DNA of 64,000 bases from Bacteroidota bacterium (GCA_947469885.1 CANIQT010000004.1:1-64000); one strand, 5' to 3'; counted from the first letter of the stretch, positions 28,826 to 37,711 are shown. Translations and numbers: made by a program. The notes: a model not told the origin generated them from the sequence alone.

Positions 28826-29068
28826 ATGATACAAGTAATAACAATAGACGATAGTAATAAATCAAATAAGATTTTATTGGAATTGGTAAACGAATTATCA
28901 AAAAAAAACAAAGGAATTCTGCTTGGCGCAAAAGCAATGGAAGCTATTGATGAAGTGGAGGATGAGAGATTGGTTAAAAAAATGAAAATTGCTATGAAAG
29001 GTGGATTAGCAAATAAAAAAGAAAAAGCAGCATTTTTAAAGAGGATGGGCATTAAAAATGAAGATTGA
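28826..29068 (+). CDS. Antitoxin of a RelE/ParE-type module
   Basis: From the ATG at 28826 the product has 80 residues, is charged, and has a predicted helical C-terminal half rich in lysine and glutamate (EDERLVKKMKIAMKGG). A frame from 28763 would add 21 residues, but the -7 promoter box lies within that extension. The stop overlaps the toxin start by 11 bases, typical of coupled toxin-antitoxin genes. Its fold is not recognisable by eye; the antitoxin call rests on position, size and overlap. Confidence 0.7.
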   Translation: MIQVITIDDSNKSNKILLELVNELSKKNKGILLGAKAMEAIDEVEDERLVKKMKIAMKGGLANKKEKAAFLKRMGIKNED

Positions 29069-29324
29069 ATTTGAAAAACATTTTATCAAGGAAGTTGATA
29101 AATTAAAAGATGCAAAACTAAAGGAAGATATAAGAGAAGCTATTGAGGATGCAAAAAAAGCAACTAAGATGGCAGATTTAATGAATACCAAAAAATTGAA
29201 AGGATTTAAAACTGCCTATCGAATTAAAACAGGTAACTACAGAATAGGTATATTTTTTCAAGATTCAATTATTACTTTCGTTGCATTTGACCACCGAAAA
29301 GACTTTTACAAGCATTTCCCATAA
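29058..29324 (+). CDS. RelE/ParE family toxin
   Basis: This 88-residue protein has the RelE/ParE fold pattern: an N-terminal FEKHFIKEVDKL helix, a central KLKGFKTAYRIKTGNYRIGIFF strand region with the conserved basic-aromatic residues, and the C-terminal VAFDHRKDFYKHFP. Relatives either cleave mRNA on the ribosome or inhibit gyrase; the sequence does not settle which. It overlaps the antitoxin by 11 bases and ends 12 bases before trpS, so this stress module sits directly upstream of an essential gene. Confidence 0.85.
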   Translation: MKIEFEKHFIKEVDKLKDAKLKEDIREAIEDAKKATKMADLMNTKKLKGFKTAYRIKTGNYRIGIFFQDSIITFVAFDHRKDFYKHFP

Positions 29325-29336
29325 ATAAATATCATT

Positions 29337-30683
29337 ATGTCAAGAATACTTACAGGAGTTCAGAGTACCAACATCCCACATTTAGGAAATATATTAGGGG
29401 CCATTATTCCTGCTATTGAATTGTCCAAACAATCAGGAAATGATTCGCTTTTTTTTATTGCTGATTTGCATGCACTCACTACTATTAAAGATGCAGATTT
29501 TAATAAAGAAAGTACCTACGCAGTAGCTGCTGCATGGTTGGCTTTTGGCTTTGATATTGATAAAAACATTTTTTACCGTCAAAGCGATGTGCCCGAAGTA
29601 TGCGAATTGACTTGGTATTTGAATTGTTTTACTCCCTTCCCGATGCTGGCAAATGCACATTCCTTCAAAGATAAATCGGAACGATTGGCAGATGTAAATG
29701 CCGGATTGTTTACTTATCCTGTGTTGATGGCAGCAGATATTATTTTATACGATGCACATTATGTGCCGGTGGGCAAAGACCAGATGCAGCACCTGGAAAT
29801 GACAAGAGACATTGCTGAAAAATTTAATAATCAGTATGGGGATGTGTTTATTGTTCCCGAAGGAAAAGTAAACGAAGAAACCATGCTGGTCCCGGGTATT
29901 GACGGCAGAAAGATGAGTAAATCGTTAAACAATTTCATCAATGTTTTTCTTCCTGAAAAAGAATTGAAGAAAGTGATTATGAGCATTGTTACCGATGCCA
30001 CTCCGCTGGAAGCACCTAAAAATCCTGATACCTGCAATGTTTTTGCGTTGTATAAATTAATTGCTTCTGAAAATCAAATTAAAGAAATGAGGGCTAACTA
30101 TGTAAATGGTGGTTACGGTTATGGACACGCAAAAACGGCTTTTTATGAACTAATGTTAGACAAATTCAAAACTCCCCGCGAATTGTATTCTTATTATATG
30201 AATAACAAAAAGGAGCTGGATGCCAAACTTCAAATTGGGGCAGAAAAAGCAAGAGTAATTGCAAAAAAAACTTTGAAAAGAGTGAGGGAAAAGTTAGGCT
30301 TTAGGGTAGTTTCATCAAAAAAGAATATAAGAAAAGAAACGCAATATTTAAAGGTAGGAAATATTAATGGTGTTTTTCCTAATGAGAACTTAGCCTTTCT
30401 CGTAAGTTGTCGGAATGAAAAATTTGATTTTGATGCAATTGCAAAAGCTATAATTAATAATTGTGAAATATCCGATGAAATAAAAAAATTAAAATTAGTT
30501 TTAGGACTAAAGTTACTTGAACAAAAAAGCGATAGCAAAAGGTTTTTTTCTCAAAACAATTTTGATAGTTTGGTAGTTTCATTCGAAAGAAACAATATTA
30601 TCCTTTTTAATAATAAATATGATTATTATTTTTATAAAAAAACAAACAAATTAAATTATAATGAAATCAATTTAAATTATTAG
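29337..30683 (+). CDS. trpS: Tryptophan-tRNA ligase with unusual C-terminal extension
   Basis: The first 323 residues are a normal class I tryptophanyl-tRNA synthetase. TGVQSTNIPHLGNILGA holds the HIGH-type motif, GRKMSKSLNNF near 191 is the KMSKS loop, and LKRVREKLGF is the usual end of the family. Here the frame continues for another 125 residues of lysine-, asparagine- and tyrosine-rich sequence with no family I recognise, encoded by more AT-rich DNA. The expected short ending (REKLGFKVFG and stop) exists about 2 kb downstream at 32226-32318. The gene therefore appears to have gained a new 3' end by recombination or insertion. Core activity is probably retained; the tail's effect is unknown. 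Confidence 0.9.
   Translation: MSRILTGVQSTNIPHLGNILGAIIPAIELSKQSGNDSLFFIADLHALTTIKDADFNKESTYAVAAAWLAFGFDIDKNIFYRQSDVPEVCELTWYLNCFTPFPMLANAHSFKDKSERLADVNAGLFTYPVLMAADIILYDAHYVPVGKDQMQHLEMTRDIAEKFNNQYGDVFIVPEGKVNEETMLVPGIDGRKMSKSLNNFINVFLPEKELKKVIMSIVTDATPLEAPKNPDTCNVFALYKLIASENQIKEMRANYVNGGYGYGHAKTAFYELMLDKFKTPRELYSYYMNNKKELDAKLQIGAEKARVIAKKTLKRVREKLGFRVVSSKKNIRKETQYLKVGNINGVFPNENLAFLVSCRNEKFDFDAIAKAIINNCEISDEIKKLKLVLGLKLLEQKSDSKRFFSQNNFDSLVVSFERNNIILFNNKYDYYFYKKTNKLNYNEINLNY
30225..30304 (+). repeat. Upstream copy of trpS 3' duplication
   Basis: About 80 bp here (encoding KLQIGAEKARVIAKKTLKRV and on) recur at 32226-32305, 2001 bp downstream, with roughly 90 percent identity. Several differences are synonymous. 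Confidence 0.9.
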
Positions 30684-30684
30684 A

Positions 30685-32223
30685 ATGAAAAAACTACTTC
30701 TTTATATAATATTAAATTCATCATTTATTAATGCTCAAATTTCTCCTTCGATAGAATGGCAAAAATGTTTAGGGGGCTCACAAAATGATTATCCCTTTTG
30801 CATTAGTCAAACTTTTGACATGGGTTATATTGTTGGGGGATATTCATTTTCTAACGATGGTGATGTAGCGGGTAATCATGGCGGTTTTGATTATTGGGTT
30901 GTTAAACTCAATAGTTTGGGGGGTATTCAGTGGCAAAAATCATTAGGAGGATCTGTCGCAGACGAATGTTATTCTTTACAGCAAACTGCAGATGGAGGAT
31001 ATATTCTTGCAGGAAGTTCACGTTCAAACGATGGGGATGTGACAGGAAATCAAGGGAACAATGACGTTTGGATTGTAAAACTTTCAAGCACAGGAAGTAT
31101 ACAATGGCAAAAGACTTTTGGTAGTATAAGCGGTGAAGGAGCCTCGTCAGTTAAACAAACTACAGATGGTGGTTACGTTGTTGCTGGATATGCATCTATT
31201 AATGGAGGAGATGTGTCGGGTGCTCATGGAAATGATGATTTTTGGATTCTTAAACTTGATAGTAACGGGAATCTACAATGGCAAAAATGTTTGGGCGGTA
31301 CGGATGATGATTTGGCGTCTTCAATTGAACAAACTGCTGATGGTGGATACATTGTTGGAGGAGGGAGTAAATCAATTGATGGTGATGTTACCGGAAATCA
31401 CGGCTTAAATGATTATTGGGTTGTAAAACTTTCAACTACCGGTAGTGTACAATGGCAAAAATCTATAGGGGGTTCTGGAGATGATGGGGCGGCATCATTG
31501 CAACAAACTTCGGATGGAGGATATATTATTATTGGTAATACTAGTTCAAATGATGGAGATGTGTTTGGTTATCATCCAAGTGGTACAGATGGTTGGATTG
31601 TCAAATTAAATAGTTTAGGTTCTATTGAATGGCAAAAATGTTTGGGTGGACCTGGTATTGATTCTGGTAGTTCCATTAAACAAACAACTGATGGGGGTTA
31701 TATTGCTTCTGGAAGGTCGGCATCAATAGGAGGAGACGTTACATTAAATCATGGACAATTAGATACATGGGTTATAAAATTAGATAGTATAGGTTTTATT
31801 CAATGGCAAAATTCATATGGGAGTCCATTCTCTGAGGAATCATATTCAATTCAACAAACGAGTGATGGAGGATATATTGCATTAAGCATAGTTATATTGG
31901 ATGGAGGTGATGTTTCTGGGTCACATGGAAATTATGATTATTGGGTTGTAAAGCTTAGCCCATTAACTGGATTAAGAGAAAATGAGAATGCTGAAAAAAT
32001 TATAGTTACACCGAACCCAAGTAATGGAAAAGTTACTTTTAATTGTCAAGAAAATGAATACAAAATTGAAATTATAGATATTAAAGGAAGAATTGTTTTC
32101 AAAACTATTTCAAAAAATAGTATTAATACAATTGATTTGAATGAAAAAGATAAAGGGATTTATTTTTACAAAATAACCAATTCAAATAAAGTTATCCAAC
32201 AGGGGAAAATTATCATTCAATAA
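30685..32223 (+). CDS. Secreted repeat protein with type A sorting domain
   Basis: This 512-residue protein has a short signal peptide (YIILNSSFINAQ) and seven tandem repeats of about 56 residues. Each begins with a WQKCLGG-like motif and contains TADGGYIVGG and DYWVVKL, a beta-propeller-like pattern frequent in Bacteroidota. The C-terminus (VTPNPSNGKVTF, KGIYFYKI) is a type A type IX secretion sorting domain. The ATG begins one base after the stop of the extended trpS. The whole gene lies between the two copies of the trpS 3' end, so it looks like the cargo of an insertion. Codon use is AT-rich, like the trpS extension. Confidence 0.88.
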   Translation: MKKLLLYIILNSSFINAQISPSIEWQKCLGGSQNDYPFCISQTFDMGYIVGGYSFSNDGDVAGNHGGFDYWVVKLNSLGGIQWQKSLGGSVADECYSLQQTADGGYILAGSSRSNDGDVTGNQGNNDVWIVKLSSTGSIQWQKTFGSISGEGASSVKQTTDGGYVVAGYASINGGDVSGAHGNDDFWILKLDSNGNLQWQKCLGGTDDDLASSIEQTADGGYIVGGGSKSIDGDVTGNHGLNDYWVVKLSTTGSVQWQKSIGGSGDDGAASLQQTSDGGYIIIGNTSSNDGDVFGYHPSGTDGWIVKLNSLGSIEWQKCLGGPGIDSGSSIKQTTDGGYIASGRSASIGGDVTLNHGQLDTWVIKLDSIGFIQWQNSYGSPFSEESYSIQQTSDGGYIALSIVILDGGDVSGSHGNYDYWVVKLSPLTGLRENENAEKIIVTPNPSNGKVTFNCQENEYKIEIIDIKGRIVFKTISKNSINTIDLNEKDKGIYFYKITNSNKVIQQGKIIIQ

Positions 32224-32225
32224 AA

Positions 32226-32318
32226 AAACTTCAAATCGGGGCAGAAAAAGCAAGAGTAATTGCTAAACAAACGTTGAAAAGAGTGAGGGAAAAGTTGGGG
32301 TTTAAAGTCTTCGGATAA
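32226..32318 (+). pseudogene. Displaced native-type 3' end of trpS
   Basis: The frame reads KLQIGAEKARVIAKQTLKRV, then REKLGFKVFG and a TAA, which is how tryptophanyl-tRNA synthetases normally end. It has no start codon and begins three bases after the stop of the repeat-protein gene. The stop codon lies at the edge of a GGATAACGAAT-type repeat. It is probably the original trpS end, cut off from its gene. Confidence 0.85.
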
Positions 32319-32344
32319 CGAATCATTACGAATTTACGAATCTT
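32311..32344 (+). repeat. Solo GGATAACGAAT repeat at trpS remnant stop
   Basis: It reads TCGGATAACGAAT, four variable bases, then ACGAATTTACGAATC, the same family as the repeats around the first GxxExxY gene. It too overlaps a stop codon. No GxxExxY gene or inverted partner is next to it. Confidence 0.85.
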
Positions 32345-32412
32345 GATTGGTGTTTTTCATTACATTTTTGTCTTTCTCGTCATAATAAACTACTAATTTT
32401 TTAAAAAATTCC

Positions 32413-32545
32413 TACCTTACCATGCAGGAAGGTATGTTTTTCTTTAATCTTTTCTACCTTGCTATGTTTTAAGGTACACTTTTCTTTAACTTTTCTTACC
32501 TTACTAACTGGTAAGGTAGGTTTCTCTAAAGAAATTTGTACCTTA
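32413..32545. repeat. Intergenic tandem array C, 42-bp period
   Basis: TACCTT occurs at 32413, 32455, 32497 and 32539, and its complement AAGGTA at 32429, 32471 and 32513, all exactly 42 bp apart. Each unit is thus a 22-bp hairpin followed by a 20-bp pyrimidine-rich spacer (TTTTTCTTTAATCTTTTC type). It lies between convergent genes. The rest of 32345-32624 is AT-rich without recognisable features. Confidence 0.92.
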
Positions 32546-32624
32546 TTTTAGTTGTTTTTTAGGCAGTTAGCGTTTTTGAGGTAATAAAAGTGGATTTTTG
32601 GGTATGAATCACCAAATTTTCATT

Positions 32625-33914
32625 TTATTTCAACCCATACTTGTTTTTATACTTCAAATAAAGTGCTTTTTGCTCATTATCGAGGTCAATACTTTTACCT
32701 TTTATAAAGGCTTTTTCTACATTATTGGTTCGCATATCAAGAGCATCTCCGGTAGAAATAAATATAGTAGCATCTTTTCCCACTTCAATACTTCCTGTGG
32801 TTTTGTCAATTCCCAACATTTTGGCAGTGCTTAATGTAATTGATTTTACTGCCTGCTCTTTGGTTAGCCCGTAAGCAGCAGCAGTACCTGCAAGAAAAGG
32901 AAGGTTTCGCGCACCGGCAGCTTCCATGCCTCCTTCGTTGTTTAAGCAAAACTGAACACCTGCTTTTTGTAATAAATATGGAAGTTTATAAGGTAAATCC
33001 ACATCATCTTCGGGGTATTGAGGTAAATCATGAGTGCGCGAAACCATCACTGCAATATTATTTTGTTTCAGCAAATCTGTAACCAACCAACTATCTTTTC
33101 CGCCAACAAGCACCACTCTTTTCAATTCATATTTCTTTACAAAATTTACTGCTTCCACTATTTCTTTCACATCATTACTATGGATATACAACGTTTGAGT
33201 TCCGGTAAAAATCCCTTTCATGGATTCCATCCGAAGATTTTTTTCTTCTTTCACATCCGTTTCATTATATGCTTTTGCATCATCAAACAATTTTTTCAAT
33301 TCATTGGTTTGTTTGATGTACTCTTTGTTTTTTTCGTAAGGACCAAACGTTCCGTTATCTTCATCCAGCACTTTTCTTCCCACCATATTGGGCCAATTAA
33401 TATGAATGCCATCATCAATTTTATAAGCAGCATCTTCCCAGTTCCAGCCATCTAAAACAACAATACTGGATGTGCCTGAAACCATTCCACCTCTTGGAGT
33501 AATTTGCGCCATCAAAATTCCATTGGTACGAACTGTCGGAATTATTTTCGAATCGGTATTGTAAGCAATAATGGAGCGAATGTTGGGCAGTGTTGTTCCT
33601 ATTTCTCTGTAATCATTGGTTGCACGAACTGCTTCTATTTCCGTTAAACCCAATGTAGAATTAGGCACAATGAATCCTGGATAAATGTTTTTTCCAGTAG
33701 CATCCATCACTTCGTCATACGTTGCTTTGTCAAGTTTGGCAGTGGTTGCATCAGCCACCAAGTTTATTTTACCATCTTTTATTCCAATAATGGAATTTTG
33801 AATAACACTGTCGGTACCTAAATGTGCAATGCCATTCATTATCAAAACGCTTTTGTTTTGGGCGGTTGCAGTGATGGTTGAGATAATTGTTAGAGTAAAA
33901 AATATTTTTTTCAT
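32625..33914 (-). CDS. Exported amidohydrolase-family protein lacking the HxH motif
   Basis: This 429-residue protein has a signal peptide (TIISTITATAQ). Its overall pattern is that of imidazolonepropionase-like amidohydrolases: an N-terminal beta-sandwich (IIGIKDGKINLVAD), YPGFIVPNSTLGLTEIEA where PGxIDxHxH would be expected, and the C-terminal AVKSITLSTAKMLGIDKTTG with GSIEVGKDA. The two metal-binding histidines of the canonical HxH are replaced, so metal binding and catalysis are doubtful. It lies downstream of the larger paralogue at 34545-37613, with a GxxExxY cassette between. Confidence 0.82.
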   Translation of the reverse strand: MKKIFFTLTIISTITATAQNKSVLIMNGIAHLGTDSVIQNSIIGIKDGKINLVADATTAKLDKATYDEVMDATGKNIYPGFIVPNSTLGLTEIEAVRATNDYREIGTTLPNIRSIIAYNTDSKIIPTVRTNGILMAQITPRGGMVSGTSSIVVLDGWNWEDAAYKIDDGIHINWPNMVGRKVLDEDNGTFGPYEKNKEYIKQTNELKKLFDDAKAYNETDVKEEKNLRMESMKGIFTGTQTLYIHSNDVKEIVEAVNFVKKYELKRVVLVGGKDSWLVTDLLKQNNIAVMVSRTHDLPQYPEDDVDLPYKLPYLLQKAGVQFCLNNEGGMEAAGARNLPFLAGTAAAYGLTKEQAVKSITLSTAKMLGIDKTTGSIEVGKDATIFISTGDALDMRTNNVEKAFIKGKSIDLDNEQKALYLKYKNKYGLK

Positions 33915-33943
33915 AATTAAAAAGTTAAGTGCTGTGTATGATT

Positions 33944-34509
33944 GGAACGCAGATTATGTATGATTCTTGATGATTAAAAATGATTTATGATTTTATTATA
34001 TGTTTTAAATTTAAACTCATGATTTTGTTTTATGTTTTTTGAATTCGTTTAAGAATACTTTTCTTTTGTATTCAGGTTCTTTTCCAAAGTTGAATAACAA
34101 TCCAACTTCAAAGTCTGTTGCTTTTAAATAATTGACCAACTGTAATTCGTTTTCCTCAATAAGCCCTTCAGTAGCTTTTAATTCAATAACAATTAAGTTT
34201 TCTACAATAATATCTGCAAAGTATAATCCTACATTTTCATTCTCATAAAACACATCTATTTGCTTTTGTTTCTCACCCGACAAACCAAGTTTCTTTAATT
34301 CTATTACTAAAGCGTTTTCATAAACTCTTTCTAAAAATCCATACCCTAATGTATTGTAAACATTATAATATGCTTTAATAATTTTTGCAGTAATATCAGA
34401 ATGTAAAAAGTTGTCCCTAATCATAAATCATAAACATCTTATATCATATTTGCCGAAGGCAATAAGAAATCTTTTTTTATCCTAAACAATCATACATAAT
34501 CTGCGTTCC
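33944..34509. mobile_element. Inverted-repeat-bounded GxxExxY cassette 2
   Basis: GGAACGCAGATTATGTATGA and two further bases (33944-33965) are perfectly complementary to 34488-34509, a 22-bp inverted repeat around the gene. An inner 13-bp pair (ATGATTTATGATT at 33980-33992, its complement at 34419-34431) nests inside and covers the start codon. The 566-bp unit splits two amidohydrolase genes. Size and layout resemble the cassette at 4607-5195 although the repeat sequence differs. Confidence 0.5.
34017..34424 (-). CDS. GxxExxY family protein (PD-(D/E)XK fold), copy 2
   Basis: This 135-residue protein has the motif G29-F-L-E32-R-V-Y35 and the nuclease-type residues D71 ... E81-L-K83, in the same spacing as the copy at 4699-5121. 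The two proteins are clearly in one family but far from identical, so this is not a recent local duplication. There is no export signal. It lies within nested inverted repeats between two amidohydrolase genes that otherwise look like one operon. The family's biochemical function is unknown; association with repeats suggests a DNA-directed activity. Confidence 0.85.
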   Translation of the reverse strand: MIRDNFLHSDITAKIIKAYYNVYNTLGYGFLERVYENALVIELKKLGLSGEKQKQIDVFYENENVGLYFADIIVENLIVIELKATEGLIEENELQLVNYLKATDFEVGLLFNFGKEPEYKRKVFLNEFKKHKTKS

Positions 34510-34544
34510 CATCATACCCATCATCCTCCCATTATACTCCAACC

Positions 34545-37500
34545 TTAATCAGCATTCATATAATCCGTTTCCAAATCATCACAGCCGTATAACTTTTGTT
34601 TCTTTGGCATTGGCTTCACCACTGGTGCTCCACCCTTTTTTTCATCCAGCATTTTTTGAATTATTCTTGCTCTTTCTTTCTGAATTTCCACTCTCATCTT
34701 TGCATCGTCTTCGCTGTCGTAATAAATATGTCCATCAATAATTGTCTTTTCCACCTTTGCATAAATGGATAATGGATTATCTGACCATAAAACTACATCC
34801 GCATCTTTACCAACCTTTATACTTCCTACTTTTTTATCAATGTGCAATAATTTTGCAGGATTAAGTGTAACCATTTTCAGTGCATCTTCTTCGCTTGTTC
34901 CGCCATACTTCACCGACTTAGCCGCTTCCTGATTCAATCTTCTTCCCATTTCCGCATCATCTGAATTAACGGCAGTTACTATTCCCATCTGGTTCATCAA
35001 TGAAGCATTGTAAGGAATTGCTTCTTTCACTTCCATTTTATATGCCCACCAGTCGCTGAACGTAGAGCCGCCAATATTTCTTGCTTTCATTTTATCCGCT
35101 ACTTTATAACCTTCTAATATATGAGTAAATGTATTTACCTGGAAACCCAACGAATCCCCAACGTGCATCAGCATATTAATTTCTGACTGCACATAAGAGT
35201 GACAAGTAATAAAACGTTTTTTGTTTAGTATCTCTGCTAATGCTTCTAATTCTAAATCCCTGCGGAAAGGAGTTGCACTGGCTTTTTCTTTATCTGATAA
35301 AGCACCAAATGCTTTTTGTTTTGCATCGTATTCTTTTGCCCTGATAAAATAATCATAATATACCTGCTCCACACCCATGCGCGATTGCGGATAACGAACA
35401 GTATTCAAATCACCCCAGTTACTTTGTTTCACATTTTCGCCCAAAGCAAATTTGATATAACCATCTGCTTTTTCAAATTTCATTTCCTCAGGAGATTTGC
35501 CCCAACGTAATTTTATGATTGCAGATTGTCCGCCAATAGGGTTGGCGGAGCCATGCAACAATTGTGAAGTAGTAACACCACCCGACAATTGACGATAAAT
35601 ATTAATGTCTTCTGAATATACTACATCACCAATTCTAACTTCTGCACTCGATGCCTGTGTACCTTCATTCACTCCGCTATATATTGCTATGTGTGAGTGT
35701 TCGTCAATGATTCCTGCTGTCAAGTGTTTTCCTGTTCCATCAATTACTTTTGCAAAAGCAGTTTTAGGAGCATTGATATCACCATCAATCCTAACTATTC
35801 TTCCTTCGGTAATATATACATCCTGATTTTTAAGAATGCCTTCTTTCTCATTCGTCCACACCGTTACATGCTTTATTAAAACAGCATCGTAAGGGTTTTT
35901 AATATCCTTGATTGCTTCTTTAAAAAACCCTGCATCTTCATCATGTGGTTTGCCATAAGCACAAAAAGGATAAATTACTTTTCCGAAGGTGGGTTGTTTT
36001 TTTGCTGAATCTTTTTTGACAGTCGGGGTTAGTGCAGACTTATAAATTGCGCTCCATTCTATCCAGTCACCATCAGGAGTTTGTCCTTTTCCCGACATTT
36101 TAATTGGTTCTGAAATAATATTTCCACTCAAACGAATAGTCCCTGTAATATCTTTAGGATTGAAGCTCATAGAAACACTGTTACCTGCAACACTTATGTT
36201 TACAGGTGTTTTGGTAGTGTCAATTAAAACTGTTCCTTTTAATTTGTCTATATCTCCTTCAATCTTTAATTCATATAATCGTTTGTCCTGATACGAAAAG
36301 TTATACACTCCTCTTACATCAATGGTGTTGTAATCATTAATTTTATAAGGGTTTCCCTGTATCCAGTTCTCATATATAATCGTTTTCTCATCAAACAAAT
36401 TACCGGAAGTAATAATAAAGTTAGCGAGCATTCCTGTTTTCAAACTTCCAATTTTATCAGACACATTTAGCATTTCAGCAGGAATAGTAGTTAATGATTT
36501 TAATGCCTGTTTTTCGGATAAGCCATAAGTAATTGCTTTGCGTAGGTTTTTCCAAAATTCTTTTTTGTCTTTCAAATCAGCAGTGGTAATGGCAAAGGGG
36601 ATATAATTTTTTTCCAATGCAAATGCATTTACAGGAGCCATTTCCCAATGTTTCATTTCGGCTAATGAAATATTGGCTACATCATAAGCATCCTCTACAT
36701 CAAATGCAGCTGGGAAATTAAGGGGAATAATAAATTTACAATTAGTTGCTTTTAGTTCATCCAGTCGCTGGTATTCATTGCCGCAACCTTTAATAATATA
36801 TTTTGTTTTAAACTCGTCACCAATCTTATCTGCACGCAAAGCACTAAGTTTATCAGTGGTTTCAAAGATTTGCGGAAGAGTTTGTAAATTATTAAAAGCA
36901 TCTAACGAAATATTATATTCCTTTTTAGTCTTATCACTTTTATACCAGCTTGCATCTAAAAATGTTTGCCTCAGCAATGCAATTGCACCCATCAACGAAG
37001 AAGGATAATCCTGAGTAGAAGTTCCTTTATCAAACGACAACATGGCTGCTGCCCTGTCGGCAATAATTAAATTATTTTCTTTGCCATCAGCAAGAGAAAC
37101 GACAGTAGCACTACCTCTTACTATTCCATCTTTCTGAAAAGTAAGTACTGCTCCAAATCCCAATTTGCGCATTTCTTCTGAAGCAGTGGCATTATCAACA
37201 AATAATTTATACGCATCTAAATCTGCTTTCACAGCCTGGTTCCAGCCATAGGCTCCTTTAATATAACTTTCCATTTGCGGACCGGGAAATCCTCTTGGTG
37301 CTGGTTTTGCATCTGCAATTCCATAATTGGTGTAAGCATCTATCAAAGCAGGATAAATGGACTTGCCTTTTAAATCATACACCACAGCACCTTTCGGAAC
37401 GGAAACTTTTGCACCTGCACCTATGATAATTCCATCTTTTATTAAAAGAGTTGCATTCGCAATTGTTTCATCTGCACTTACCACAAGGGTTGTATTGGTG

Positions 37501-37613
37501 AACGCATAGATGTTATGGTTTTTATTGGTAGTGCCGTTAATAGGAAATGTTTCTTGTGCAAACGATGCAGTGGCTATTGCAATTGAAACAAGGAATAAGA
37601 ATATTTTTTTCAT
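34545..37613 (-). CDS. Exported tandem amidohydrolase
   Basis: This 1022-residue protein has a signal peptide (SIAIATASFAQ) and two amidohydrolase modules. The first (to about residue 430) has SIYPALIDAYTNYG in place of the metal-binding HxH and so resembles the degenerate protein at 32625-33914. A beta-rich linker (about 440-560) follows. The second module has an intact motif, IIDEHSHIAIYSG near 638, and AVNSDDAEMGRRLNQ, expected for a catalytic imidazolonepropionase-like enzyme, possibly a secreted peptidase or lactamase. The C-terminal tail is lysine-rich. It is the first of two amidohydrolase genes on this strand. Confidence 0.85.
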   Translation of the reverse strand: MKKIFLFLVSIAIATASFAQETFPINGTTNKNHNIYAFTNTTLVVSADETIANATLLIKDGIIIGAGAKVSVPKGAVVYDLKGKSIYPALIDAYTNYGIADAKPAPRGFPGPQMESYIKGAYGWNQAVKADLDAYKLFVDNATASEEMRKLGFGAVLTFQKDGIVRGSATVVSLADGKENNLIIADRAAAMLSFDKGTSTQDYPSSLMGAIALLRQTFLDASWYKSDKTKKEYNISLDAFNNLQTLPQIFETTDKLSALRADKIGDEFKTKYIIKGCGNEYQRLDELKATNCKFIIPLNFPAAFDVEDAYDVANISLAEMKHWEMAPVNAFALEKNYIPFAITTADLKDKKEFWKNLRKAITYGLSEKQALKSLTTIPAEMLNVSDKIGSLKTGMLANFIITSGNLFDEKTIIYENWIQGNPYKINDYNTIDVRGVYNFSYQDKRLYELKIEGDIDKLKGTVLIDTTKTPVNISVAGNSVSMSFNPKDITGTIRLSGNIISEPIKMSGKGQTPDGDWIEWSAIYKSALTPTVKKDSAKKQPTFGKVIYPFCAYGKPHDEDAGFFKEAIKDIKNPYDAVLIKHVTVWTNEKEGILKNQDVYITEGRIVRIDGDINAPKTAFAKVIDGTGKHLTAGIIDEHSHIAIYSGVNEGTQASSAEVRIGDVVYSEDINIYRQLSGGVTTSQLLHGSANPIGGQSAIIKLRWGKSPEEMKFEKADGYIKFALGENVKQSNWGDLNTVRYPQSRMGVEQVYYDYFIRAKEYDAKQKAFGALSDKEKASATPFRRDLELEALAEILNKKRFITCHSYVQSEINMLMHVGDSLGFQVNTFTHILEGYKVADKMKARNIGGSTFSDWWAYKMEVKEAIPYNASLMNQMGIVTAVNSDDAEMGRRLNQEAAKSVKYGGTSEEDALKMVTLNPAKLLHIDKKVGSIKVGKDADVVLWSDNPLSIYAKVEKTIIDGHIYYDSEDDAKMRVEIQKERARIIQKMLDEKKGGAPVVKPMPKKQKLYGCDDLETDYMNAD

Positions 37614-37711
37614 AGTAGATGATTGTGTCTTTTTTAAACGGAAACAAAAATAGTATTATTAAATGATGTGTGGTTAATTTTATATGAACGGTAAAAACAA
37701 AGGAATTTTAT

